From contig CM077151.1 in the NCBI GenBank assembly GCA_039583875.1, positions 112,982,609 to 113,046,608 of the forward strand: a stretch of 64,000 bases of DNA, read 5' to 3'. The position numbers and the translations under genes are program-made. Below are positions 43,984-54,164 of the stretch, one piece after another. This DNA is from Platanthera guangdongensis (taxonomy: Eukaryota; Streptophyta; Magnoliopsida; Asparagales; Orchidaceae). The notes below the pieces were generated by a model that did no database searches, was not told the DNA's origin, and saw nothing but the letters and a program-made list of their open reading frames with translations. Every line of letters begins with the position of its first letter. The stretch's first letter is position 1.

Positions 43984-46880
43984 TGTAACGCCCCCGGTTT
44001 TTCTGTGTTTTGTTTGATCTTTGGCTGGCGTTACGATGGCGTATTTCCGGCTTTTTGCCGTTGTAGAGCATGGTTTTAGCTCTTAGGGTTCCCTGTGTAG
44101 CCTGTTTGTGGCCTGTTAGCAAGATTCCCCAGCTAGTCCGAAGTCGGTTTGATGACTCGGCTGGGCCTCTTAGGGAATGCTTGTGTTTTGGATTCGGGAG
44201 GTGTTATCCCGGGTTTCGTTCGTCGAATGCTAATTTCGACTTCGCAGTTGTGTTCGTAGCGTGGGTTTTTAGCTGTGGCGTGAATTTCATCTTTTTCCGA
44301 GAAGTTTCAGGTTTCGTGTTGTTTTGATATTGAGTGTAAATAATTATTTATATGTTGATTCTTTAATATTAAACTGATATATATAAAGTCTTGGATTAGA
44401 ATTAGGGCTGGGTTCATTGTCTTTTCTTTTCTCTGCTTGGAAGAAGCCGCCGCCTGTACGAGAGGAAGAGAACCGCCGGACTACCCTAGCCTTCGGACGC
44501 CGATTCCTGGAGATTTAGCGGTCGGAAGTCGATTTCGAGAGTGGATCTGGACTGCCCTCACCGGGATCTGCTTTCTTTCTGCTCCTCATCTTGCTGCTCT
44601 GCGGCCAGATCCGTGAGCGGGGGAGGCCGCCGGCCAAGTTTCTGGTATTTAGGCAAGTGATGTCCCCTCATCCTTGCCAAAGCTGATCTTTGTCTTTCTT
44701 TTGAGTTAATTTTATCTCTTTCCTGCTTAGATCCTAGGTGTACGCTAGGGTTCGTCCCCGATCATGCCGTGGTTAGAGTAGAAAGTTCCAGTTATAATAT
44801 CAGTTTTCCTGAGGGATGGTGTCTATTAGAGACAGTTTTGGTTCGGTTCAGGTCGAGTAGTTGCGATTTGTCGATGGTTGTTGTACCCTAGAGGGAGACC
44901 TCGTTCTCATTTCTGGTTGTGTGCTGGATCTGGCGCCTGAAGCCAGTCAGGGTGTCGACACCGTGGTGTCGACACCAGCCTGTCAGGGTGTCGACACCTT
45001 GGTGTCGACACCAGCCTGTCAGGGTGTCGACACCTTGGTGTCGACATCAGCCTGTCAGGGTGTCGACACCGTGGTGTCGACACCAGCTAGTCAGGGTGTC
45101 GACACCAGCCTGTCAGGGTGTCGACACCGTGGTGTCGACACCAGCTAGTTAGGGTGTCGACACCGTGGTGTCGACACCAGCTAGTTAGGGTGTCGACACC
45201 TTGGTGTCGACACCAGCTAGTCAGGGTGTCAACACCTTGGCGTCGACACCAGCCAGTTAGGGTGTCGACACCGTGGTGTCGACACCAGCTAGTCAGGGTG
45301 TCGACACCTCGTGTCGACACCAGCCTGTCAGGGTGTCGACACTTGGTGTCGACACCCGCAGCGGTAGTGTCGACACCTTGTGTCGACACCGACCGCAGTG
45401 GTGTCAACACTTGGTGTCGACACCAGCAGCGGTTGTGTCGACACCTTGTGTCGACACCGGCTTATCGTGGTGTCGACACATCGTGTCGACACTGGGTGCT
45501 GCCTTTGTTTTGGGGTCATGGAGACTCGGGGTTGGTTTTGGTTAGGCGTGCAAGGCCGCGTCGGTTGGACCCGATGTTTTTGCCTTGGGTTCGTGTGATT
45601 CTTAGGACTGTTAGTGGGACTTTTCCCTAGGAGGGGGGCATTGGGTGCTCGGCTAATTTCTGCATGCCGACTCTTGGGTTGTGGCAGGTGGTGGAGTTTT
45701 GGTGGCCTCTGGAGGTGTGGTTTTATGTGGAGAGCTGTGGCCACCGCCTTTTGCCCCGGTTTGGGTTGGTGTGTGTGGGACCCTAAAGCTGCCACTGTTT
45801 GACCCCTTAGCCCTTTTTTGTGTCTGATTCTAGTTATGCATTCAGACCCATGTTTTGACCACTGCCACTTACCCACGTGTTAGGACTGTTAGTCCCTTTC
45901 CTGTTTATGCTTTCCTTTCTTTTGGCATATGTATATGTCTTGATGCTGTTGCAGGCTCTCTTGGTAGGGCATGTTGGTTTTATTGCTCGCACTTGGTGTG
46001 CTCTGCTGTGCTCTAGACAGTACTCTCTTCTTACTGTCACTTCTTTTCTTTTGCTTATTGCAGTTTGTTGCCGTGTTGGTAAACCCTTCTTCTTATTTGC
46101 TAATTAATCTATTGCTCTATTTTACCCCCTTTTTATTGTTTCCTTGCTGAGGTGTTCTTTTCTTGAATGCCTCAGGTCCATGTTGTAGCCAGTTCAGCGG
46201 CTAGTTCTTTGGAAGGGGCTTGTTGGTGGCCTCTAGGGTAGCTGAGATAGCTGATCCCCGTTTTGTTGTGAGGTAGTTCTTTACTCTTCTGTATAGACAT
46301 ACATACTCGCCAGTGGGTTCGTGTCAGGTTGTTGACGCCCACTGGTGGCTTCTTGTGATGCTGGATATGAATTTAAACTGCTGATTTTGCCTATTTGTGG
46401 TTGGTTACTTGCTTCTGGGAAGGATTTATGCTAGGTTGCATGTTAGATATTTTAAAACCTAAAAGTATTATTATATGTACCCCATGCATAACATGTTTCT
46501 AAATCAAAGACACTATTTTTCCTCAACGTAAAACACTATTTTTCATACCTACTATATTTACCTTAGAGTCATGCACGCATAAGTCATTCCCCGAGGACAC
46601 TTATGCTCATTTAGCGTGTCAATTTAATTGAACCAAAGTATTTTCTGCTGCGTATAAATATAGTTTTAACTGTGGACTAGCTGATCCACCGAGCCGAGGG
46701 ATACGGCCATTCAACCTAACTGATTTTCTTTCTTATTTAAACAACAATTTTCCTTAAAATCTAACGTCTGGAGTTTTGCCTGAGCGTGTGCAATTATCCC
46801 CTGCACGACGTGGCATCACGGCGCGTGTTTTCTCTTACTCTGATACGATTTTTACCGTTGAGAAAATGCGGGTTGTGACA
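43984..46880 (+). repeat. C 3' LTR (2897 bp)
   Basis: By eye it differs from the 5' LTR at about 4% of positions in the first ~230 bp. Its palindromic array (44939-45500) has about 12 units against about 16. Confidence 0.95.
44939..45500. repeat. 36-bp palindromic tandem array, ~12 units, C 3' LTR
   Basis: Same unit as at 36425. The order of unit variants (AGCC(T/A)GT, AGCTAGT) differs from the 5' LTR, showing gain and loss of units. Confidence 0.95.
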
Positions 46881-46885
46881 CTGCT
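46881..46885. repeat. Target-site duplication of C, right copy
   Basis: CTGCT. The D 5' LTR resumes after it. Confidence 0.95.
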
Positions 46886-47010
46886 GCTCTTTCCTTCTCT
46901 CGTCCGCTTAGTAGATTGCTACTCACAGTGTTTCCTTTCCCTACTTTTCCCTTGCGCTCGAACCGTTAGCTGGTGGTGCCCGATCCCCTTTGCGTTTTCG
47001 TGCATCAACA
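46886..47010 (+). repeat. D 5' LTR, second part
   Basis: Continues to ATCAACA at 47010 and matches 59303-59427. The next bases, GATAACACGCG, do not resemble a usual PBS. Confidence 0.92.
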
Positions 47011-47062
47011 GATAACACGCGACCTTCAGATTCGAGTGCCATTTCGAATTCCGCGGACAGAA

Positions 47063-49345
47063 ATGTCAGACCGTAGAGCCCACTCTTCAGACCGCTCCAG
47101 TTCTTCAGAGGACTCTCTTTTGGATGCAATTGAGCAAGCTCGAGTTGAAGCAGAGCAATCCTGCCGGCAGACTGACTAGCGTCTCGACGCGATCAGCCAA
47201 GCCTTGCTTGCCTTAACCCAGTGGCTTGCTCCTCAGGCCGCAGCAGAGCCAGCGGACTCGCTAGCCCGCCAGACTCCAGCCCGCCGAACTCCGCTTCGTC
47301 AGTCGCCGGCCACTCCCCGGAATTCGGTTCAGTCCGCCGCTCCTCTACGCCCTCAGGAGGAGCAGTTTGCTTTCAGGGATTTTTTCAGAGAAGCTGCCAG
47401 GGGCACTCCTTCCCGCCAGCTTCACTTTGCTGACCGCCAGTCCGCAGAGCCCGCAGACTCCCCGGCCTCAGTCCGCCCTTTCTACCCTGCCAAGTTCGAG
47501 ACTCCGTCTCCCTTCGTTGATCGAATTCGATGGGAGTCGGCTCCGAACAACTTCAGAGAGCCTCGCCTTCCCTTCTATTCAGGAGAGACTGATCCAATCT
47601 CTCACCTCCAGGCATTTGAGGGGGCAGTTGCTTTGAGATGCCTCTCAGATGCCATCAAATGTAAACTCCTGGTGACCACTCTCGAAGGACAGGCGAGAGA
47701 GTGGTTCTATGAGCTGCTTGCGGGCACAATTTCTTCTTTCGCTGAACTCCGCAGTGAGCTGTTGCTGTGGTTTGCCACCTCAAGGAAAAGGAAGGACGGG
47801 CCAGCTGCCCTCTTTGAGATCAAGCAGAGAGACAACAAATCAGTGGAGCGATTCGTCGATCGCTTTCAAAAAGAGATCCAAGGGGTAAGGAATGTGAACC
47901 CCGATTATTACAAGGTCGCCTTGATCCATGGCCTCCGGGAAGGCCCCCTGAAGTTTAAAGCAACAACCAAGGCACCCGAAACCTACCAAGAGTTGATCGC
48001 TATGGTCAACCGTTTCATTGAAGGAGAAAACGCCAATCCAACCTATGTTTCATCCCTGACAGCTAAGACTGAAGGAAGGGATGCCTCCACTTCTTCCTCT
48101 CATGGAAAGCCTCCTCGCCCAGACTTCCAGCCTCCGTCTCAAAGAGGCCGGAACTTCCGACACAAGAAACCTTTCCTTTGCCATCAACAGTTTCATGAGC
48201 AGAGACTGCCGTTGGCCGCCACTCCCGCCATTCCGTTGCAAGCTCTTCCTATCCACCAGCAAGCAGCCTTGCCTGCTCCAAGCCATTCTGATGCAAGTCC
48301 AATGGAGGATATAGCAGATCTGGACCTTGACGAAGTCATCCAGATCTTGCAAAAGAGATCGGAGGAAAAGAAGCAGGAGCCTCAGAGGACCTGGAAGCCA
48401 AGGAAAAATACGCAGTATTGCCTGTTCCACAAAGAAAAAGGTCACCTGACAGAGGATTGCCAGGCCCTCCGCATGTTGATAGAGAAGCTACTTGCCGAAG
48501 GCAAGATTGACCTGAGCAAGAAGGATTCTTCCTCTTCGAAGCCATCCACCCCAAAAGGCAAGGAGGTAGCCGATGTTTATCAGGAATGCGTGGATGTAGA
48601 GGATGAAGGCCGTCTGGGGCCGATCAACATCCCGGTGGAGTGCTTCGACGCAAATGATGAAGGGGTTCTGGGGCGCCTCTTCTTTATTCATGGAGGAGCA
48701 GGAACCGAGTCAACTCGGAAATCTTCAATTTCTAGGGTCACTCGAGCGGAGGTGGCCTCTTCTTCCGTTACCCCACCGAGTGAGGTCGTCACCTTTGGTC
48801 CAGCAGACCTACCCAAAACAGCCAACCCATTTAATGATGCAGTAGTGATCCAGGCTGGTATAGGAGATTTTACTGTTGATAAAATTCTTGTTGATACCGG
48901 AAGCTCAGTAAACCTCCTGTTCAAGTCTACTTTTGAGGCCCTGAGAACTGGAAAGCCTTTGCTTTCCACCGAAGGGCCACTCTATGGTTTTTCAGGAGAA
49001 AGGAAAGAAGTTGAGGGTAGCGTCATCCTACCCGTGAAGCTTGGAGGTGCAACCAAATAAGTGCAGTTCATAGTAGTTGACGCCCCTAGCAGCTATCATG
49101 CCATCTTCGGCAGGCCCCTATTAAACAAATATCAAGCGGTGGTTTCCACTTACCACCTCGCCATCAAGTTTTTTGCCGATGGAAGGATGTGCCGGGTCAG
49201 GAGTGACCCAAGGAGAGCAAGGGAGTGCTACGTCCGCAATGTCAACATGGTTGAAGCCAGCCTTTCCCTTGCTCCAGCAGAGAATCCTCTTCAAATCCAG
49301 AAGCTGCCGCTGATGGAGGTGCGCACCTGGAACCTGCCCAGGTGA
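47063..49345 (+). pseudogene. D gag-protease
   Basis: The ATG at 47063 (MSDRRAHSSDRS) opens a frame stopped by TAG at 47177-47179, then open 47204-49060 (618 codons), stopped by TAA at 49058-49060, and open to 49345. The Gag core is near residues 110-270 of the long frame (RLPFYSGETDPISHLQAF, AREWFYELL). A knuckle-like CLFHKEKGHLTEDC follows at about residue 407. Protease has ILVDTGSSVNLLF at about residue 565 and FIVVDAPSSYHAIFGRPLLN after the TAA. The two stops fit C-to-T changes. A frameshift at about 49343 separates it from RT. Confidence 0.9.
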
Positions 49346-50571
49346 CGCAAAGAGTCCCCATTGCTGAGGGGGAGGAGAGGAAGCTCTCCATCAACTCGGA
49401 GCTACCCGAAGATCAAAAGGTCGAGTTAATTTCCTGCTTGCTGAGGAACTTGGATGTCTTTGCCTGGTCAGCAGAAGAAATGCCAGGGGTGGATCCTGAC
49501 GTTGCATGCCACCACTTGAATGTTGATCTCGGCTACAAGCCTATACAACAAAAGAAGAGGGACATAGCCACAAAGCTTGCTGAGCCGATAAGGGAGGAGG
49601 TCGCAAAGCTCCTCAAAGCGAATTTTATCAAAGAAATTCAATATCCTACTTGGATTTCTAATGTTGTAATGGTTAAGAAACCAAGAGGAAAATGGCGAAT
49701 GTGTGTAGATTTTACCAAACTTAATAAAGCATGCCCTAAAGATTGCTACCCCTTGCCTCGGATAGATTCTTTAGTTGATTCCGCGGTATGGTACTCTTAC
49801 ATGAGCTTTTTAGATGCGTTTTCTGGTTATCACCAGATAAGAATGCATAAGCCCGACGTTCCACATACGTCATTTATAACCAATGATGATTGCTATTGCT
49901 ATCTCGTGATGCCCTTTGGGCTTAAAAATGTTGGGGCAACTTACCAACGTATGATGGATCGTGTGTTCAAGCGTCAGAAGGGGAGAAACCTAGAATTGTA
50001 TGTAGACGACCTCTTGATTAAGAGCCAGTCGTTTTCGCTGCACTTGCAAGATCTAGCAGAGACGTTCGCTACTCTGCGTAGATACAAAATGAAGCTTAAC
50101 CCTTTGAAATGCACTTTTGGGGCGAGTAAGGGGAAGTTTCTTGGTAATCTCCTTACTCTGGAAGGACTTGCCCCCAACCCAGATAAGGTAAAAGTCATTC
50201 TTTATATGCCGACCCCTCGTTCACCTAAGGAAGTTCAGCAGTTAGGGGGGAGGCTAGCAGGCCTTGCGAGATTTCTTTCTCGAGTCGGAGATAGAAGCGC
50301 TCCATTCTTTAAGACTCTCCGAGGGGCATCCAAGTTTGAATGGACAGAAGAATTCTCCCAAGCCTTTGAGCAGTTGAAGAAGCAACTGACATCAACCCCT
50401 CTGCTTCAAAGTCCCCGGCCAGGAGAGATTCTTTTCTTATACTTAGGGGTTGGCCCTGAGGCGGTCAGCTCCGTTCTTCTTCGGGAAGAAAGCCGGAAGC
50501 AGTTCCCAATTTACTATGTCAGCCACATTCTAAAGAGGCCGAAACACGGTACCCAATTTTGGAGAAGTTAG
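49342..50571 (+). pseudogene. D reverse transcriptase and first RNase H
   Basis: The 409-codon frame has the hinge CHHLNVDLGYKPIQQKKR, IKEIQYPTWISNVVMVKK, CVDFTKLNKACPKDCYPLP, MPFGLKNVGATYQRMMD and ELYVDDLLIKS, with catalytic YVDD at about residue 220. This form is typical of the Tat lineage. The RNase H follows (GPEAVSSVLLREE). A frameshift near 50555 breaks the end of RNase H. Confidence 0.9.
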
Positions 50572-52496
50572 CCTTGGCGCTAGTCATGTCAGCTTGCAGG
50601 CTCCGTCCATACTTCCAAGCACATTCAATTCAAGTCGTCACCGACCAGCCTTTAAAGGGTGTGTTGGAGAAACCAGAGCATTCTGGCAGACTAGCCAATT
50701 GGGCAATAGAGTTGAGTGAATTTGAAATCTCTTATCTGCCCAAGACAGAGTCCAGTTCTGATCAAGCAGAAAGGTCGCCTTTGGCTTGGACCATCTATGT
50801 TGATGGTGCCTCAGGCAGAGGTTCTTCTGGAGCAGGAGTGGTTCTCATTAATCCAAACGGTGTCAAGCTAGAGCAGGCCATCAAGTTCTACTTTCCGGTA
50901 ACCAATAACCAGGCTGAGTATGAAGCTCTGCTAGCAGGCTTGAGGCTTGCAAGGGAACTCAGAATCGATCACGTTCATATCAAAACTGATTCTCTTGTGA
51001 TGGCGTCGCAGGTCCTTGGCAATTTTGAAACAAGAGAAGTAGCCTTGAAAAAGTATCTAACTCTTGTGAAGAGAGAGATCGGCAAATTCAAAAGCTTCAC
51101 TATTGAACATATTCCCAGAAAAGAGAATGAGGAAGCGGATATTCTTGCCAAGCATGGATTTCCATCAGGAGGAACGACTTCCGAGCTCTTCCACCCGGCA
51201 GTAGAGGAAGGGGAATTGATGCAAGTGGATCAATGTTCCTCCTGGATGGACCCGTTTGTTCTATATTTATCCACAGGAAATTTTCATCATTCGATCAAAG
51301 ACAAGAAGAAGTTCAGAATAAAAGCAGCCCACTACTTCTTAGTGGCGGGAATCCTTTACAGAAAAACTTTCCTCTCTACCATGGCCCAATGTGTTTCAGA
51401 AGGAGAAGCTCCCACTATTTTGCAAGAGGTTCATTCAGGAGAGTGTGGAAGCCACTCGGGAGCGAGAACTCTTGAAAAACGGATCCTGCGGCAGGGATAT
51501 TTCTGGCACACTATGAAGAGAGACTCTGAGATCTATGCCAGAAAGTGTGTTCAATGCCAGAAGTTTGCTCCACTTCAGCATCAGGCTGCTCAGTCACTCA
51601 GATCGATCGCAACTCCTTGGCCCTTCGCATTTTGGGGAATGGACCTCCTCGGTCCTTTTCCCATGGCAAGCAGTCAATGGCGTTTCATCATCGTGATGAT
51701 CGACTACTTCAGCAAGTGGATCGAAGCCAAGGCATTGGCTAAGACAACTACTCAAGTCATCAAGAACTTCATTTGGGGAGAGGTTGTCTGCCGACATGGA
51801 ATTCCAATGGCTATAATCACTGATAATGGGCCGCAATTCAATAACTCAGAGATGACATATTTTTGCAAACAGGTCGGAACAAAGCTGCGGTTTGCATCAG
51901 TTCATCATCCCAGAAGCAACGGCCAAGTTGAAGCAGCCAACAAGCAGATCCTCAATTTGCTCAAGAAGAAAGTGCAGAATCTCAAGGGCAGCTGGGCTGA
52001 ACAGCTTCCATCAGTCCTCTGGTCCCTTAGGACAACGCCTTCATCCGCAACTGGTGAGACCCCGTTCAAGCTTTCTCATGGCTCAGAGGCACTCATTCCA
52101 GTTGAGTTTGAAGTCCCATCACCTAGAGTTCTGCTTGCAAGAGAAGGCATTGAGGACTGGCTTGAACTAAATAATGAAGAGATGAGATTGAGCCTGGAGC
52201 ACATCGAGGCAATCAGAGATCAAGCAGCCATAAGACAGGAAGAGGTTAAAAGGAGAATGGCCCGTTACTTTGATCAGAACATAAGGATCAAACACTTTCA
52301 AGTGGGAGATCTAGTTTTAAAGAAAGTCGATGCTGCTGCAAGAGCTGGCTCAGTTGGAAAACTCAATCCAAATTGGGCCGGCCCTTTCATTATCAAAGAA
52401 GCATTGAAGAGTGGCGCTTACCGCTTGCAGACATATGAAGGAGAGGATATGCCGCATACATGGAGCGGCGATGATCTTAAACGGTTCTATTCCTGA
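50559..52496 (+). CDS. D second RNase H and integrase
   Basis: This 645-codon frame is uninterrupted. It starts in the end of the first RNase H. It then holds a second, archaeal-type RNase H (WTIYVDGASGRGSSGAGVVL at about residue 75, NNQAEYEALLAGL, IKTDSLVM), the hallmark of Tat elements. Integrase has an H-H-C-C zinc region (HSGARTLEKRIL, CVQCQKFAP) and D,D,E (WGMDLLGPF, AIITDNGPQF, HPRSNGQVEAANK). The C-terminus (FQVGDLVLKKV, LNPNWAGPFIIKEAL) is a GPY/F-like module with no chromodomain. It would be translated only as part of the polyprotein, whose upstream frame is broken. Confidence 0.92.
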   Translation: MEKLALALVMSACRLRPYFQAHSIQVVTDQPLKGVLEKPEHSGRLANWAIELSEFEISYLPKTESSSDQAERSPLAWTIYVDGASGRGSSGAGVVLINPNGVKLEQAIKFYFPVTNNQAEYEALLAGLRLARELRIDHVHIKTDSLVMASQVLGNFETREVALKKYLTLVKREIGKFKSFTIEHIPRKENEEADILAKHGFPSGGTTSELFHPAVEEGELMQVDQCSSWMDPFVLYLSTGNFHHSIKDKKKFRIKAAHYFLVAGILYRKTFLSTMAQCVSEGEAPTILQEVHSGECGSHSGARTLEKRILRQGYFWHTMKRDSEIYARKCVQCQKFAPLQHQAAQSLRSIATPWPFAFWGMDLLGPFPMASSQWRFIIVMIDYFSKWIEAKALAKTTTQVIKNFIWGEVVCRHGIPMAIITDNGPQFNNSEMTYFCKQVGTKLRFASVHHPRSNGQVEAANKQILNLLKKKVQNLKGSWAEQLPSVLWSLRTTPSSATGETPFKLSHGSEALIPVEFEVPSPRVLLAREGIEDWLELNNEEMRLSLEHIEAIRDQAAIRQEEVKRRMARYFDQNIRIKHFQVGDLVLKKVDAAARAGSVGKLNPNWAGPFIIKEALKSGAYRLQTYEGEDMPHTWSGDDLKRFYS

Positions 52497-53188
52497 ACCT
52501 CCTCTTCTTTGTTTTTTGTATCCTCTTTAAGAACTATTATGAATGAAAACTGCTTGCTAACGCTTCTTCAAGTGTTTTGTCTATGTAAGCATAACAGATG
52601 GCATGCTAAGAAAGATTTCAAAAACGGTTCTACCCTTGAACTTTCTTTTCTTATGCTTGCTTTGCGAATACATCTTGTTAATCAAAGAATCTCATACTGA
52701 CACTTTTTCCTAGTGTCCTCTCTCTCTCTCCCAAAGTTCTTTAACGGTTCCCTGATACCAGGAGACATCGCCGAGTTCAGCTAGACCTCCCATAGAGCTG
52801 TTGTCATTAGCGTAACACCACGAAGACCACGTGTTGCGAGGAGATTTCGCACCATGTAGTGGGAGCTTGCAGGCTCTAGTGCGGTTGGATTCTGGACTTT
52901 GGATCCCGACAAGTACCTGACCCCACCTCTGCATTATGGAGGGCTGGGTGGGAGTAAAGCTCTACCATGCCGCATTAGGGATATCGTTACAACTTCGATG
53001 ATCACGTGAGGAAAGTATGCCATTCCGGCTCACCTGCCCGCGTGTCATCTTAGCTTGTAACCCTCGAACACTCCATGGTACCCTCGAGCAGTGCCTGCAG
53101 GAGACCCACAGCTTAGACTGTACTCCAGGCAAGAGGGCAGGGAACCGTTCCACCAAGTGAGCATCTTGCTCTTCATAGGGAATTATGT
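52497..53188. other. Non-coding start of the D 3' region
   Basis: No coding similarity. It includes a diverged copy of the block GAGGAAAGTATGCC..GGCTCACCTGCC (about 53009-53040) that recurs in the tandem repeat downstream. Confidence 0.6.
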
Positions 53189-53580
53189 GCGGACTGGTTT
53201 TCTCTATCCGCTCAGTCCGCCTGTTTGGGTTGATTTTATAGCTTGTAGCCCGGTGAGGAAAGTATGCCGCTCTGGCTCACCTGCCCACCTGGTCGCAAGC
53301 TATAGATCATTTCTTCTATTATGAGCGGACTGGTTTTCTCTATCCGCTCAGTCCGCCTATTTGGGTTGATTTTATAGCTTGTAGCCCGGTGAGGAAAGTA
53401 TGCCGCTCCGGCTCACCTGCCCACCTGGTCGCAAGGTATAGATCATTTCTTCTATTATGAGCGGACTGGTTTTCTTTATCTGCTCAGTCCAGCTGTTTGG
53501 GTTGATTTTATATCTTGTAGCCCGGTGAGGAAAGTATGCCGCTCCGGCTCACCTGCCCACCTGGTCGCAAGCTATGTCAT
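53189..53580. repeat. 136-bp tandem repeat, ~2.9 copies
   Basis: Copies start at 53189, 53325 and 53461 with GCGGACTGGTTTTCT, and contain CTCAGTCCGCC, TTGGGTTGATTTTATA and GGCTCACCTGCCCACC. The copies are nearly identical. Confidence 0.93.
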
Positions 53581-53674
53581 TTCTATTAACCTGTGCGTGA
53601 ACTGCGAAATCATATCAGATCAGTCCGCCGAATGGTTTCCAATATATTATCATAAAGTTTGAAAGATTAATAAG

Positions 53675-53895
53675 GAAATTGCAGACTACTATTAGATCTC
53701 AACAGAGTCCGCCTTATATTTATCGTCGCGTTCATTCTTACGGCGGACAATGATTGAATTGATAGATGGAGTTTCCTAATCAGCAAGACTAGGAACTCAT
53801 TATGAATGCTCTGTATCTCGCGGACTACTACTAGAGCTCAACGGAGTCCGCCTAACAATTTCTCATTCTTACGGCGGACAATCAGCAAGTTAAAA
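53675..53895. repeat. Two-copy direct repeat with paired GTCCGCC / GCGGACAAT
   Basis: Blocks at about 53683-53755 and 53822-53885 both read GACTACTA.TAGA..TCAAC.GAGTCCGCC, then CATTCTTACGGCGGACAAT. Confidence 0.75.
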
Positions 53896-54164
53896 AGTTG
53901 AATCTGTGTATCACGTGGACTACCAAATTAGATCTAAATCGCGCTAAAAATACAGAAAATGAAGAACATCGCGGGAGGCACACAGACCAGAATATCCTTT
54001 CTTTCTATTTCATCAAAAATTCTTTACATCTTTCTATATATTCGGCCGACTGCGATCTTGCGTCCGCCCCATTTACAAAAACCAAAAAAGATAAAAGTAC
54101 ATTAATCATCTGCAGTCTTTTGTTTCTTTTCTGGAGGTGCAGGGCTCTCGCCAACAATATCAAC

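Larger units (their letters stand above)
35471..46880 (+). mobile_element. Element C, complete-ended Tekay-like gypsy (11410 bp)
   Basis: The LTRs are 35471-38497 (3027 bp) and 43984-46880 (2897 bp), starting TGTAACGCCCCCG and ending TGTGACA. PBS, structured leader, gag, protease, RT, RNase H, integrase, partial chromodomain and PPT are all present. Damage is limited to one N-terminal gag frameshift, a gag/protease discontinuity and three pol stops. It is the youngest of the nested set. Confidence 0.95.
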
